DNA of 64,000 bases, taken from Corythucha ciliata (taxonomy: Eukaryota > Arthropoda > Insecta > Hemiptera > Tingidae). The position numbers were made by a program, and so were the translations under genes. Positions 46,386-58,920 of the stretch are shown here, in pieces. The notes under the pieces are model-generated. The model searched no databases. It had not been told where the DNA came from and saw only the letters and a program-made list of their open reading frames with translations. Position 1 is the stretch's first letter. Every line of letters starts with the position of its first letter. The stretch is from NCBI GenBank assembly GCA_038030265.1, contig CM075939.1, positions 42,327,253 to 42,391,252 on the forward strand, in the 5' to 3' direction.

Positions 46386-46619
46386 CTTTCGTGGCTTACA
46401 ATGATGAACTCAATATGTTTCAAATTTAAGTCGGACACGCGTTTATTAGTCCCTCGCGCAGTCCTTACAATATGCTCAAATGACAAGCGTAGCCTATGTT
46501 GAGGTTTTTTTTGGAAAAAAATCACGGGCCGGAATTGAATAAAACCGCTGGATCGGTGCCTTGTATCGGAGTAATGCATAATTGGAAAACAAACAGAAGG
46601 AAACAACAACTTTTCTTCT

Positions 46620-47323
46620 TCAATTTATTGCTACCAGCCTTCGTTTTTTATCAAGTATAACTTCGTCCATTCTTTGATTCTTATCGTCGTCCTGATTGAC
46701 GATGATTTTCGTTCCGTTCTCGCCGGCCAAGATAACATCCGACGCTTCGGCGGCTGCAGCCGCCGCCTCTCCGATGGTGTCTGTATCCTCCAGGCTCTCC
46801 TCGTCGCCCTCGCCGAACGTTTCATGAGCGGGACCGACGACCGACGGTGGAATCGTTTTAGGGTTTTGAGGGAAACACCACATTTTGGCGCAAATCAAAT
46901 TGGGTCGTCCGTGTTTGTCGCATGTGCACAAGTTACAATCGACTAGGACGAGTTCGCCAGGTAAGCAACCACCTGCGCGGAACAAGAGAGTTTGACACAA
47001 AAAAAAATGAATAAGTATTATTAAGCAATACTCGATGGCATTTTAAAAATTTCATTAAATCGGGGCTAATGAACAACGTAATAATTGCTTAACTCGATTA
47101 AACCAGAAATTTAACCCGCCCCGTCCAGTCTATATCATTCCACTTTCTGGAATTATTTCATATCCATTCAAATATACTGGCTACCGCGTTTCGTCCGCAA
47201 CTCATCATTTATAGTAATTTTAATCGTTAAACATAAAATTCACTCACCTCCTGAGTAAGGTTTAATGGAATTAAACCCCTCAACGACCAATTGTAACACG
47301 AGGAACATCCACAGAGCGTTCAT
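46620..47323 (-). CDS. Secreted single-domain pacifastin-type protease inhibitor
   Basis: Two exons on the minus strand, 47323-47248 and 46972-46620, are joined by a 275-bp GT-AG intron in phase 1, giving 142 residues. The first exon is a signal peptide (MNALWMFLVLQLVVEG). Residues 28-58 form a pacifastin light-chain domain with all six cysteines: C28-x9-C38-N-x-C41-x-C43-x9-C53-x4-C58. By family position the scissile pair would be K55-M56, predicting trypsin-like targets. The family's usual Thr after the fifth cysteine is Ala here. The rest (59-142) is Pro/acidic/Ala-rich with a six-alanine run and a sequon in ENGTK, and has no second domain. Pacifastins regulate secreted serine proteases, often in the melanisation cascade of arthropods. 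That role is inferred from the family. Confidence 0.82.
46624..46629 (-). terminator. AATAAA overlapping the end of the coding region
   Basis: On the minus strand the last codons (GCA ATA AAT TGA) contain AATAAA, ending two bases before the stop codon's final bases. If used as a poly(A) signal it would give a 3' untranslated region of only about 10-30 nt. It may equally be chance codon content. Another AATAAA lies about 180 nt downstream, near 46443. Confidence 0.3.
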
Positions 47324-48354
47324 CCTTCACTCTACTGTTGTTGTTTACACCCCGCTCAGTGAATTTTATTTTGTACAACCGATCACACTCATGACACTCG
47401 AGAAATCTCTCCAGCGTTTGACCACCGAATCCACTATAGGAAAGAGACAAACCCTCTGCAAGGTATATTAAACCTTGGATGACGATTATTTAATAACGCG
47501 AGATGACAAAACAATCTTCCAGGACCTTGGATAGGAATTTAAAAGCAGTCGAAGAATTTAATGGGAAACGGCGAAGGAGGGGGGTTAATTAATTATAATC
47601 TAGTGTGAATGTTTTAAAAGAAAAATGTTAAATTGTAGACACCGACAATTGCATTGACATAGGCCTTCCTGTGGTCGACGCCTATTTATTAAAACGACCC
47701 GATGGACGACTCTAAACGGTCGTTAGAAAGAGTTCAAAAGACGCTTTTAAAGCGTTTGAAAGAAAGGTGGGGGAGAATCAGAAGGGATTAGTGGAGAGAG
47801 TTTTAAACGTGACGAAATAGAAGATTTGGTCATTTTGAGACAAGTGTGAGAGGAAACTAGCTATACACTCCCCACCCCCAACCCCCTCAACAACCCAACT
47901 GCCAAACCCCAACGTGTAGATTTTTCCGTGTAATTTCGTCAGCAGTTCACGTGCTCGCTAAAGGAACAGCCTGCAAACAATTGAGCCCCCCCCCCCCACC
48001 ACCGAACATTACTGTTTCTGCATGATATGCTCCTATCTAACTCTTCATCTCTTTAATTGTTGTCGTTTTTTTTAAACTTGTCTATGACGAATTGTTTTTT
48101 ATAGCCTTGCATAGAGGGAGGGGATACCGGGAGGGTGTGATTCACTATCTGGAATGTAGTGAATAACAAATTAACAAAATAACATAATAAATCAGTTTGA
48201 CAGTAATGCACTAAACCCCCGCTTTCGCTTTTGTTTCTCTTTATATGTTTTGACAGTTAAGAGAATGTGCGTATTCCAAAAAGGGCTCATGAGGAAAAAT
48301 GAGGCCATTTTGCATGCACGTAAAGTTTCAGGACGTTCCCGATGGGACTAGGAG
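47324..48354. other. 5' flank of the pacifastin gene, no other gene
   Basis: This should hold the minus-strand promoter. The sequence TTTAATATACC near 47470 is a weak TATA-like candidate. C runs occur near 47984-47996. No exon seen. Confidence 0.3.
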
Positions 48355-48530
48355 CAGTGGCGTAGGAAGGAATTTGTCCTGGGGGGGGGGTCAGATTGAA
48401 ATCTCGTAAGGGTGAGGGGAGGGGGGGGAATTTCACATTTTAGCCATCATTCCACCCAGCCAGCACACTCTTGAATCTGGATATCTTGCTGGCCTCATCA
48501 TAGCCTCAATCTATCAGTTAAGGGCGATTT
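48355..48530. other. Orphan hAT-type left end
   Basis: CAGTGGCGTAGGAAGG starts at 48355 and is followed by G runs near 48380-48389 and 48420-48428, as at the other element ends. I could not find the matching right end or target duplication. Confidence 0.4.
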
Positions 48531-50010
48531 TTGGACTCTACCCGCAAATTAGCGCTTTTCTCAATTTTGGCCGAGTGTATCGTTCTTCTCAATTTCAGCC
48601 GCAGATTAGCGGTTTTGCCCCACCCCACCCCATAGCCATTAATTTGCGCATTTTCTCAACTTTTTATCCCGTGAGCGGAGTTTTGGCGTTTTCCTCAATT
48701 TTAGCAGCATATTACCGATGGCACTTTTCTCAGTTTTAGCTGGAAATTAACGTTCTGGGAAAGATATTAGCCGCAAAATTGGGGGACTTTTCACGAATTA
48801 GGATTTTTTTGGTTCATCTTAAGCAATGCATGAGCGATTTTTCTGTTTACTCGCGAATTAGCGGTTTCTCCACCTATTGCCATAAATTGGCGCTTTTTTT
48901 CAATTTCAGCCAGAAAAGTTGCCTTCAGAATCCGTAAATTGGCGTATATTCAGTTTTTGGCGCAAATTAGAATTTTTCTTAATTTCAACCGCGAGCGATT
49001 TTTTTAAATTGTAGCGGCGACGCTTCGTAGCGTTTCAAACCTGTGAATTAGCGAACTTTCTCAATTTCGGTCACAGATTGGCGTTTGGAGCAATTTTAGC
49101 TGTGAATTTGCGATTTTTTTCCAATTTTAGCCGCGAATTAGCAATTTTCCCAACTTTTAGGTTTAAAATTAACCTTTCTCTTAATTTTGACCAGGCTGAT
49201 TATTTTATTTTCTAGATGTTACCCGCAAATTAGCGGTTTTTCACATTTTACCACCGCATTAGCAATTTTATGACTTTTATAGGTATAGATTATTGCTTCT
49301 TTTCAGTTCTAACCGTGAATTAGCGTATTTTTCAACATACTATAGCCTTGCATGAATCTGCCATTTTTCTGAATTTTAGCCACAAAAAAGCCTTCAGAAG
49401 GTGCGAATTTAAATTTATATATATATATTTCAAACCAAAAAATTTACATCTATCCATCCATTTCTGTCAAAAAATTATCGTTTTTAAATTATAAATTTCA
49501 CAACACTTAATTCGAGAGTTAGTGATGTTTCTCAATTTTAGCTGCGAATTTTCGCTTTTTCTAAATTTTAGCAGCGTGGTAGCCTTTCCAACCCGTGCAT
49601 TACCTACCGAGTTTTGTCAATTTTTGCCAAGATTTGGCGTTTGACTCAATTTAAGCTGCAAATTAGCAATTTTTTCCATTTTTAACTGAGAATTAGCACT
49701 TTTTAGCGCTAATTGGTGATTTTTTCAATTTTTGCCGCGAATTAGTGATTTTCTTCATTTTGTATCCACGAATTAACGTTTTTCCATAACTTTTATATCT
49801 TTAAATTGCAAATTAGCGATTTTTCCCAATTTCAGCTGTGAAATAGCGTTTTGTACTAATTTTGCGGCCATTCAGCATCCTATTACCTATTTATTTATTA
49901 TTTGCCATTTTTGTCCAATTTTTTACCTGAGAGCGTCTTTTATTTGTCAATATTATAGCGTGTTTTCTCAACTTTAACCGCGGGGTTTGCCCAAATACAA
50001 CACTTTTGCT
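48531..50010 (-). repeat. R1 tract, inverted orientation
   Basis: About 1.5 kb of reversed R1 units (AATTTTAGCCGCGAATTAGC). An AT dinucleotide patch lies near 49416-49428. Confidence 0.7.
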
Positions 50011-50855
50011 TTGATTTCCACAATTTATTCGTAGAGTGGGCTCCATATACCGCGAAAGTTGCATCGCGAGACCTCGAATCAGCGCTTTTTAGCAGCTATA
50101 GCCACGAATATTACCGATTTTTGCCTGATAGAGGGTCAGGGGCGAACCCCCCCCCCCCCCCGAACCTCGGTACACTACTGCGTTTGGTCTGAAGTCCAAG
50201 GAAAAAGCTGGACGTACTCGGACCTTTTCGGGCTGCTTCAAGTCCAGAAAATCTGCTAAACCTAACTTCAACGTGATACGCTCATTTTTTCGGGCTCTTC
50301 GTTATGGTAATAATGCTCCTTCGTTCGTATCGCTTCTTGAAGAAATGTGTGATCATTTAGAATATTCATATTACTATTATAATTACAATATAACACGCAT
50401 TACTACATAATATAATAAAATAGTCTCTGAGCAGTGCTGGACCAAGACCCCCCCCCCCCAACATCACCTTAAAAACAGCACTGGGGTTATCTGTAATTAT
50501 GAGTTCACACCACACAGCAGCAGCAGCAAAATGTGTGTGCAGTGGAGGGGGAGATTCCAAGCTTAGTCAGTTTCTGGGGACCAATTTGTAATAATTGAAC
50601 CTCTGTCCACCTCTAAAGGTGCAGATTAGGGCAGTGAAATTGCTTTTTTGCGCCAGCCATAGCCCCGCAAAATTGGCCTCTATAATGAGCCAAGCGCGCG
50701 GGCTTTCCTCGTTTCAGTTAGTCAGCCCATTTACAAACTGCGTTTGAACGGGTCGACTTCGAAATGAGTCGCAGACCCGTAAAATTGCTCATTAAAATGG
50801 CGAGAACTATTTTCCGCGCTCGAAAGTTCGATTTCACCATTTTTCAGGGCAGGAG
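50011..50855. other. Spacer with C runs and end-like sequences
   Basis: CAGGGGCGAACC followed by 14 or more C lies near 50137, and CAGTGCTGGACC with a C run near 50434. Both resemble left ends of hAT-type elements but have no partners that I found. No gene is seen. Confidence 0.35.
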
Positions 50856-50859
50856 TCAA

Positions 50860-51587
50860 CCTCTATATTCAGGCATTTTTAGAGCGCGATTCGTCAGTTT
50901 ATCCATTTTGAGTTCTCGTCACGTAAGTTCGGCAATTTTTAGGGCGGAAACATAGTAATTTTAAGCCATTTTTAAAGCACAGTAAATAGTCAGTCAAACC
51001 AAGGCCCGAATGGTTAGTTTGATATTCATGGCGCGCGAATTGTCGATTTCTTAATTTTCAGGCCAGAGGAATCACCTTTTTAGGCAATTTCCGGGCGCGT
51101 GAAGTCATTTTGGCCCTAATTTAGACCGGGAATCGCCAGTTTGGCTATTTTCAGAGAGCAAACAGCCATCAGCTTTGTCTTTAGCCATTTTCAAGGCGCG
51201 AATCGCAAGTTTTGCCATTTTGGGGCGCGAATAGTCAGTTTGGTCGTTTTCAGGTCTCGAATAGTCCGTCAAGCCAAAGACGCGTATTGGTCACCTTTGG
51301 CACGAAAATGTGGCCATTTTGGCCATTTTTAGCGCGCGAATGTTCGATTTAGCCGCTGAATGACTTGGACGAGCGGGAATCACGATCTTTTCAGGCATTT
51401 TAAGTGGTTTCGCTAATCGCTAGTTTATAGCCATTTTTGTGGAGTGTGAAGTCAGTTTTTTGGCTATTTTCAAAACGCGAATCGTCAGTTTTTGGTTTTT
51501 GGGCGCTATTTTAGTTAGTTTAGCCGTTATTAATAGTGGGAATAGCTAGCGAAATACTGTTACTTTCCCGTATTTTTAGAAGTTAGC
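50860..51587 (+). repeat. R2 tract
   Basis: R2 units (GGCGCGAATAGTCAGTTTGG and variants) at about 30 bp. It is cut off exactly where the element at 51588 begins. Confidence 0.65.
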
Positions 51588-54500
51588 CAGAGGCGTAGAG
51601 TTTAGGTTCTCGTTGGGGTGGCGACGGGCAAAATTAGCTGGGCATAGGTAGGGGGGGGGGTAAGTATTGAAATTTCGCAGTACCTAATTAGAAGATTAGA
51701 AGAAATAATATAACTGCAAGCACAACACGTAAGAACAAACATCTCATATTTGAACTGTGGAATCGAACTGAGAATTTAAGGGGCGTCTACTATAGGCTCT
51801 GGTTGTCATCAGTCATCACCCGATTAGACGGTGATTTGGCTCCATTCGACGATTTTCAGTGCATGAGACTTCGAGAATTGAATGTCACCGGTGCTCAGCA
51901 AATTGAGTACCTAGCTGATTATTTCATTCTCTGCACGAAATCGCTACTCAAAGAAGGCGCACTCATGTGTTGTTCTTGGGGCCAATATGTGGCAAAATGC
52001 TCGGAAAAAGCGATACATTTGTGATTAAAAGTCAACAAAAGCGATTTTCAGTCCAGAATTGAGAAAAAATAACTGATTCGTAATGTATAGAAGCCATTTT
52101 ACGGGTGGAATTGAGAAAAAACGCAAATTCATGGCTAAAAGTAAGAAAAAAATCGCGACTAACATTGAGGAAAAGGCTAATTCGAATATATAATGATAGA
52201 GGAAAATGGCTAATTTGTGGAATAACAAAGCTAAATTATGGGTAAAATTAGCACCTAAAATTATGAAAAACGCTAAATCCGACAAAAAATTGAAATGTAC
52301 ATCACTAAAAACGCCAATTCATGGGTAAAATTGAGGAAAAGCTTCATTTCACTGATTAAACTGAGGAAAAGTGCTAATTCACGGCTGAAATGAAGAAAAG
52401 TCTCTAATTCTCGGGATAAAAAGCGCTAAATCACGGCTAAAATTGAATAAAAAAATCGCTAACTCGCGGGTAAAATCACGAGAATGTGCTAATTCAAAGC
52501 TAAAATTTAGAAATTCACGCCTGAAATTGAAGAAATTCAAGGCCAATTCACGGCTTCTGAAGCCAAGTTTCCGATTAAAATAGAGAAGAGAAAAGTCGCT
52601 ATTCTCGGCTAGAATTGTAAAACTTAAAAGTCGATAATTTGAGGGGTAAAAACGCGACAGTGCAGCTAAAATGAAAAAAAAAACGCTAATTAGCGGATAA
52701 TATAAAGAAAAAGCGTTAATTCACAGGACAAAAACGGCACTTCGCGGCTTTCTAGGAAAAGCGTTATTTCACAGGTAAAACTGAAAAAAATCTTAATTCA
52801 AGGCTGCAATTAGAAAAATTCTCTTGTTCACGGGATAAAAACCACTGTACTTTGCTTACAATACTGAGACAATACACTAATACACTCATGAAATTGAGCA
52901 AAATCGCTGATGAAAAGCTAAAGCTAAAATGGAGAAAAATTAGTAATCCATCAATGGAATTGAGAAAAACAGCTAATTTACGGGAAAAGTATGGGAAAAG
53001 CACTAATTCGCCGCTATTAAAAAAGGACGAAATGCCAATTCTTGGCTTCTTAAGCCAATTATTATGGGTCTAAAATAGAGGAAAAGCTCAAAATTGCGGC
53101 TTAAAAAAGACAAAAATCCCTAATCGGAAATATGCTCAAATTCACCGCTTAAATGGAGGAACACGTGGAGAAAAGTGCTAATCCATAACTAAATTGAAAC
53201 AAAATTGCCAGTGCGGGGCGGGGCTAAAATGTACAAAAACGGTAATTCACGGCTAACATTAAGAAAATCATTAAATAGCGCGCGGCTAAAATTTTAAAAA
53301 CCGCTAATTTTCAGTTCAGATTGAGAAAAGCGCTAATCCGCGGATAAAATGGCGAAAATATCAGTACGCTTTGCCCCGATAATACGCATAACTCTCGCCT
53401 TCTGAAGATAACTTATTTGTGGCTAAAAGTGAAAAAAGCGCTAATCCATCGCTAAAAGTACCCAAAAAAGAATGGTCACAGCGGAAAATTGTAACCAAAG
53501 TAGCAAAAAAAAAAAAGTAAATACTTTGGCTAATTAGCGGATAATTTTGAAAAATCGCTAATTAGTGCGCCTAAAATTAAGAGAAGCGCTATTTTTCAAT
53601 TCAGATTGATAAAATGTGCTAATTCGCTGCTTAAAATTGGGGAAAATGCAAAACTGTGCCAAAAATTGAAAAAATGTGCTAATTAGCTGCTTAAAATTGG
53701 GGAAAACGCAAAACTGTGCCAAAAATTGAGAAACATCGCTAATTTTGCTACTAAAACAAATGAAAAGCACTAATTCGTGCCTAAAACAGAGACAAATTTC
53801 AATTTGTGCCTAAAATTGAGAATATACCAATTCTGGGCTTTTATTTAGGCAACTTATTTCTAGCTCAAAATTTAGGAAAGCGCCAATTCACGGCTATTAG
53901 TGAAAAAAACTGCTAATCCGCGACTAATACTGCGAGGATAAGCACTAATCCATAGCTGGAAGTGGAAAAAAATTGTTAGGTCGGGCTATAAAATGTAAAG
54001 ACCCCGGCTTATTTGCGGCTAATTCTGGAAAATCAATAATTACGTCTTGAAATCGCCGGAGCGAACGCTCTCTCTCTCTCAAAAACGCCAATTCGTGGCT
54101 AAAATTGAGAAAAGTCGCTTGTTCACGGGGCTATTTTGCTGTTAAAAAATTGATAAAAAGCGTTGATTCGTGGCTATAAAATACCGACAGTTTCAATTTG
54201 CGACTAAAATCGTAGCTTCTGAAGGCAAATTTTGGGGCTATAAAATTGCGAAACAGCGCAAATTCTTGGATTTAGATTTTTTAAAAAAAAGACTTCTTCG
54301 TGGCTGAAATTGAGAAAAACGTCGCAAGCGCCAAAATTGAGAAAAGCGCTAATTCGCGGATAAAATTGACAAAAAAAACACTCATTCGCGGTTAGAGAAA
54401 TTCATCAATTTACGGCTTAAACTAATCATAAGCGCTAATTGGCGGATGGGGTGTAGAAATAATGCCAATACGTGGCTATAAAATAAGGAAAAAACCATAG

Positions 54501-54935
54501 TTTAACGCTACGTAAAAATTATAATTATTTCGTGTTTATCCTAGAGACTAAGGGGCCTCATTGAGTTATCTGCCCCGGGCCCCGATAGTTGTAGTGCTTC
54601 TAGTACCAATTTCGCGACAGTAAAATGGAGAAGTCGCCACTAATTCGCTAATTCATAGATGAAATTGAGAAAAAGTGCTAATTTGCGGCTAAAATATTGA
54701 AAAAAGCTTGCTCAAATTAAGAAAAATCGCTTCTTCGCGGATAAAATGCAGAAAAAGCGCTAATTCGCGGTTTAAATTAAGAAAATACCATAGTACATCA
54801 CCCTTTGTTGGACGATATTGTTGAAAATCAGGTAAAAACATTGTGGGGGGGGGGGCGAAAAGGTATACCTTTGCCCACCCAATAGGAACATTGGGTGGGC
54901 GATGGCCCATCACCCCCCCTAACTCTACGCCTCTG
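51588..54935. mobile_element. Non-autonomous hAT-like element carrying an R1 tract
   Basis: Perfect 15-bp terminal inverted repeats: CAGAGGCGTAGAGTT at 51588, and its reverse complement ending at 54935. The right flank GAAGTTGC (54936-54943) is matched on the left by GAAGTTAGC (51579-51587), an 8-bp target duplication with one extra base. G-rich subterminal runs are at 51651-51660 and 54844-54854. A head containing GTGTTGTTCTTGGGGC lies near 51965, then R1 array fills 52020-54790. There is no transposase gene. Confidence 0.75.
52020..54790 (+). repeat. Longest R1 tandem array in the window
   Basis: About 2.8 kb of R1 units in one orientation. Two near-identical ~63-bp blocks at 53610-53730 (each with GGGGAAAA-GCAAAACTGTGCC) show local duplication of a two-unit block. 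Open frames are repeat-derived. Confidence 0.75.
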
Positions 54936-55239
54936 GAAGTTGCCGCGGAGTTATCGGATTGGAGACTCCCAGGCACAGTAGTAGTCAAGTACGCGAAGTA
55001 ATTTTATGTTCAAATAGAATAAAATAAAATAAATAATAATTCCTGAAGCTTAAACTATAACAAAACCCGATCAATCTATCCTCTCAAAACGTTTTGCAAG
55101 CGGTCCACGTGGAGTGAAAGGAACCCACGTGGAGCCCTCGTCGTGACCATCTCATTCTGAAGTTCACGTCATTTTTGGTCATTTGGTGGGCAGTTGCCCT
55201 CCCCTAGAATCAAAAGCGCAGATTTCGTGGGGCCCGTGA

Positions 55240-55450
55240 TCTGGCTTTCTTGTATTCCTCTCCATAAAACCAATTTTGCGGATTTTTCTCACTAAAAAAA
55301 CAACACATTTTTGCTTATCGGTTTCACCAAAAATTCGATGATGTTTGTTGCTAACAAACCGATTTCGAGGGTCGCCTTAACTTGGAAACCGATTTTTCAC
55401 ACTAAAATCCCATTTTCGCTGGTTCGACGCACAAATTTCGTGTGTTTTGG
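55240..55450 (-). repeat. R3 units, inverted, after a dispersed block
   Basis: The block GGGCAGTTGCCCTCCCCTAG at 55191 copies 42614. Reversed R3 units follow (AAAACCAATTTTGCGGATTT, AACCGATTTCGAGG). Confidence 0.5.
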
Positions 55451-55499
55451 CTAGCTCAAATCGTGTCTTCACATCGACATTCGGTAGGAGTCAATTTTC

Positions 55500-57863
55500 G
55501 AGAGAAGTAGGCGAGGGGTCGTTGTCGGCCGTCTATAGACTTTGGTGTACGGCACCTCCTATGGCTACGTCTGACGCGTCTGTCATAACAGACAAGGGCG
55601 CACGTGCGCAGGAAAAGCGAGAACAATATCTTTTGTTAAAATTGTTTTGCATGCCTCGAATGCTTCTTTCATGTTTGGTGTCCAAGCTTTTTCTTTGCTT
55701 CCTCGGCAGTTAGGAAGATGGAGAGGAACTTGAATGTTAGCCACGTGAGGGTGTAGGTGATGGTAGAAATTGAGCATCCCTAAGAACCGTTTGAGTTGAT
55801 CGGCTGTTTTCGGTTTAGGGAAAGACTTGATGGCTTCGATTTTATCAGGTAGAGGTGATACGCCTTCTGCAGATATTTTGTAGCCTAGAAACGAGAGGGA
55901 AGACTGGATGAAGACACATTTTCAGATATTGATCTCAAGACCATATTGAGCGAGGCGAGCGAAGAAAATTTCGAGATGTTTGAAGTGGTCTTCTATCGAG
56001 GTTGAAAAAACGAGGCAGTCATCGATGTAAGTTTTGACAAAAGGTAAATCTCGGGTGATGGAGTCCATGTGGCGTTGGAAAGTTTGTGCAGCACAGCGTA
56101 AGCCGTAGGGCATTTTGAGGAATTCAAAAAGACCGAAGGGTGTGATGACGGCAGTTTTCGGAACGTCAGGTGGATGGACTGGAATTTGAAGGTATAGGCT
56201 TTCGTGAGATCTATTTTCGAAAATACCGTGGAACCATGCATGTACGACGTTGTTTCTCGAATGTTCGGAATCGGATACGTGTCAGAGGCGTCGTTTGAAC
56301 ATTCAGTTTCCGATAGTCACCGCAAGGTCTCCAGTCACCCGATGGCTTCCTCACGAGATGAAGTGGGCTAGCCCAGGGACTGTTGGATGGTTGACAGATT
56401 CCTTTTTGAAGCATGAATTCAAATTCTTTTCGAGCAGCTTGTATAGTTTGTCAGGAGGAAGCTTGCGTGGACGAGCGAAACATGGAGGACCTGTGGTTTC
56501 TATGTGGTGAAACGTGGAGTAGGATACCTGTGGTTTCGGTTGGAAAGTCGACGGGGAAAGCTTGTATTTTTCGAGGAGTTTGTTCACTTGAGTAGGAATA
56601 CCGGAGTGAAGAGTTGAAATCGAGTGTGACTTGTCATTTGTTACTTCGCCGTGAGTTGTGAGGCTGCGGTGGTATGATCTAAGAGACGTTTAGATTTGAG
56701 GTCGACGAGAAGTCCGAAGTGACGCAAAAAATCCGCGCCGATAATGGGACGAGATACTCTTGCCACGGTGAAAACGGCACCGGTGTTTTCAAGCGGTGAA
56801 GACCAAGATCGAGATGGAAAAGGCGTTGGCCATAAGTTAGAATGGGCGTGTTATTCGCTGCAAATAGTTATTCGCTCTCCGAAGACGGAGAGCGACGTTC
56901 GTGTGCACTAGGCGGAATGACGGACAATTCTGAGCCGGTATCGACGAAAAATGTGGTGTTCGTTTTACGATCGACTACTAGAAGGCGGCATGACTGAGTG
57001 GCATCTCCAAAAGCCGCTAATTGGAGACGGTCTTGAAAGTTTTCCGAACTCGTTGATGAGACGTAAGTACGGAGTTGAATGCATTTTCTTGCATCGGCTC
57101 CAAATTTTTTGTGATAGTGACATATTCTGGGAGAAGGATGGTCACGGTGTTGGCTTCTGGATCGAATTGGCGTGCGGGATCGAGGAAGCTGTCGATCCGC
57201 TCTTACAATTCTTTGAAGTTCTGTCACTTGAGTCGAAAAGAGCTCGAAGTTGGGAGGTTAAGGACATTAACGTTTCGGCTTCAGGTGAAGGCGAAGTGGG
57301 CTGGTGCATGAAAGACGAAGAAGATGCTATTTGATGCATGTGAACTAATATTATTTTGTCTGCTATTTCGGCTTGTTTCACGAGTGGCGCAGTTTCTGTG
57401 ACTTGTAAGATATATCTGTCGAACGTGAGTAGGGAGTCGTTTGAACCAGATGCCACGTATGATGTTTGGGGGAATATTGGGACCAGCAAGGCGTTGGATC
57501 TCACGTAGTAGTTGAGCAGATGGATATCTGTCACCAAGCTCCAGAGGTCCGAGGAGTTTGTTGAGCTTTTCCTCATCAGAGTCGCCGAATCGTTTGAGAA
57601 TGGCACTTTTGACCGCATCGTAGTTGTTAATGGTGGGATCTCGTAGAATGTCGGATATTTCCTTTATTTTTGGATACGTTCCGTGACGGATGGTTTAGTT
57701 TGGTTTCTGACCGTAAAATTCGTTGAAGGCGGAACTGAGCTTCAACGTTGAAAAACCACGCTTCCGGATCATGTGACCAAAGTGTTGGAAGTTTTAACGT
57801 GACGTGATCACGGTGTGTTGCAAAAGAAGGTGCATCGGCTAGCTGATCAGGTGGTTGTGACAT
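55500..57863 (-). pseudogene. Ty3/gypsy retrotransposon remnant, frame-broken
   Basis: Read on the minus strand, the order is gag, protease, reverse transcriptase, start of RNase H. Gag begins at ATG 57863 (KLPTLWSHDPEAWFFNVEAQF-like segment), breaks frame near 57625 and continues in another frame to about 57140. A nucleocapsid-like C-x2-H...C motif and an aspartic protease DTGS (56942-56931) follow. Reverse transcriptase is spread over three frames, with SPWASPLHLV and WRPCGDYRKLN (about 56390-56310), FSKIDLTKAY (about 56225) and the catalytic YIDD (56029-56018). RNase H starts with a TDASD motif near 55575, then the element stops. Integrase and the 3' end are absent. Several frameshifts make it non-functional. 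Confidence 0.85.
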
Positions 57864-58130
57864 CTTATGTCAGAGATCGATAAAATTGTATTTTTCGATG
57901 TGAGGAAACGACGGAACGAATAAGGGGTCACCAGTTGTGGGTCGCGTTCTCTTTGGTATACAAATAACGGCCAACGAAAGATTTAGAGATCTTTTTTATT
58001 ATGACAATAAAAACTTTGGAAAATACGAACTCGTGATCAAAACTGACTTATGTTATTTTTTTTTTTAACATAAGGTTTTTTGTTATTTTGAAATAAAAAT
58101 TGAGGTTTGTGAGCTGTTGGCACGCTAACA
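57864..58130 (-). other. Probable leader and LTR remnant of the retrotransposon
   Basis: Upstream of gag (minus strand) lies a short leader. A TGGTGACCCC sequence at about 57934-57925 resembles primer-binding sites of some Ty3/gypsy lineages and is preceded by ...CCACAAC, which could be an LTR edge. An AATAAAAA sequence farther up (about 57998) would fit an LTR poly(A) signal. No second LTR is present, so this is inference. Confidence 0.4.
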
Positions 58131-58920
58131 ACTTTAACTGAAACTGAGCGCTTTTTCTCAATTCTACCTCGAACTAGCCCATTTTCACCGTGAAAAGGTA
58201 TCAAAAAAACCGTGAAATAACACATTTTTGATTTACAATTTCAATTATGGCCGGCACAAGGCATCGCCTAACCACCTCAAATTGGTGCGTTCTGTCAATT
58301 TCAGCCGCGAAAAAAAAAACAAAAACAAAAAAAAAGCAGTTTTTCCTCAATTTAACATGTGGATGAACGCTATTTCTCAATTTTAGCCACGAGAATTCCA
58401 CCAATCAACAAAAAACTGTGACAATTTTGTCAATTCGTTTTCCCTGAATTCTAGCCGCAAATTAGTGCTTTTTCCTAATTCTGCCTTGTGCAATTTTTTC
58501 TCCCTACAAATTTTAGCAGTGAAAAGGTTCACATAATCCGCGTGAGAGCGAATTTCATTAATTTTGACCCGGACGTGGCATCGCGAAACCTTGAAATGGG
58601 TATTTTCCTCAATTTCACGGGCGAACGAACAATTTTCCGTAATTTTAGCCGTGAATAAGCAATTTTTTCAAAAATGTATGCGCTAAGTCACGCTCTTTCT
58701 CAATTTCACCCGCAAACTTGCCATACCTATATGTGTATAAAAACGGTCAATTAGCTCTTTCTCACAATGATTACCGATGTTTCAGAAACCACGAACTGGC
58801 GCCTTCTCTCAATTAGATACCTGCGTGAATGAGCTCCATTTCTCTATTTTAGCCGTGAATTGGCGTTTTTCATCTATTCCAGCCGCAAATGAGTGATTTT
58901 TCTCAATTCTACATTGAACG
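58131..58920 (-). repeat. R1 tract, inverted orientation
   Basis: Reversed R1 units. It includes 58520-58650, a diverged duplicate of 42880-43010, which shows the array shares non-unit sequence with another locus. Confidence 0.65.

Noticed and set aside
48355..50450. Complete element starting at CAGTGGCGTAGG
   Set aside because: No inverted partner or copy of the upstream octamer ACTAGGAG found downstream. Listed only as an orphan end.
55447..57334. Plus-strand frames over the retrotransposon
   Set aside because: They are antisense shadows of the minus-strand gag-pol remnant.
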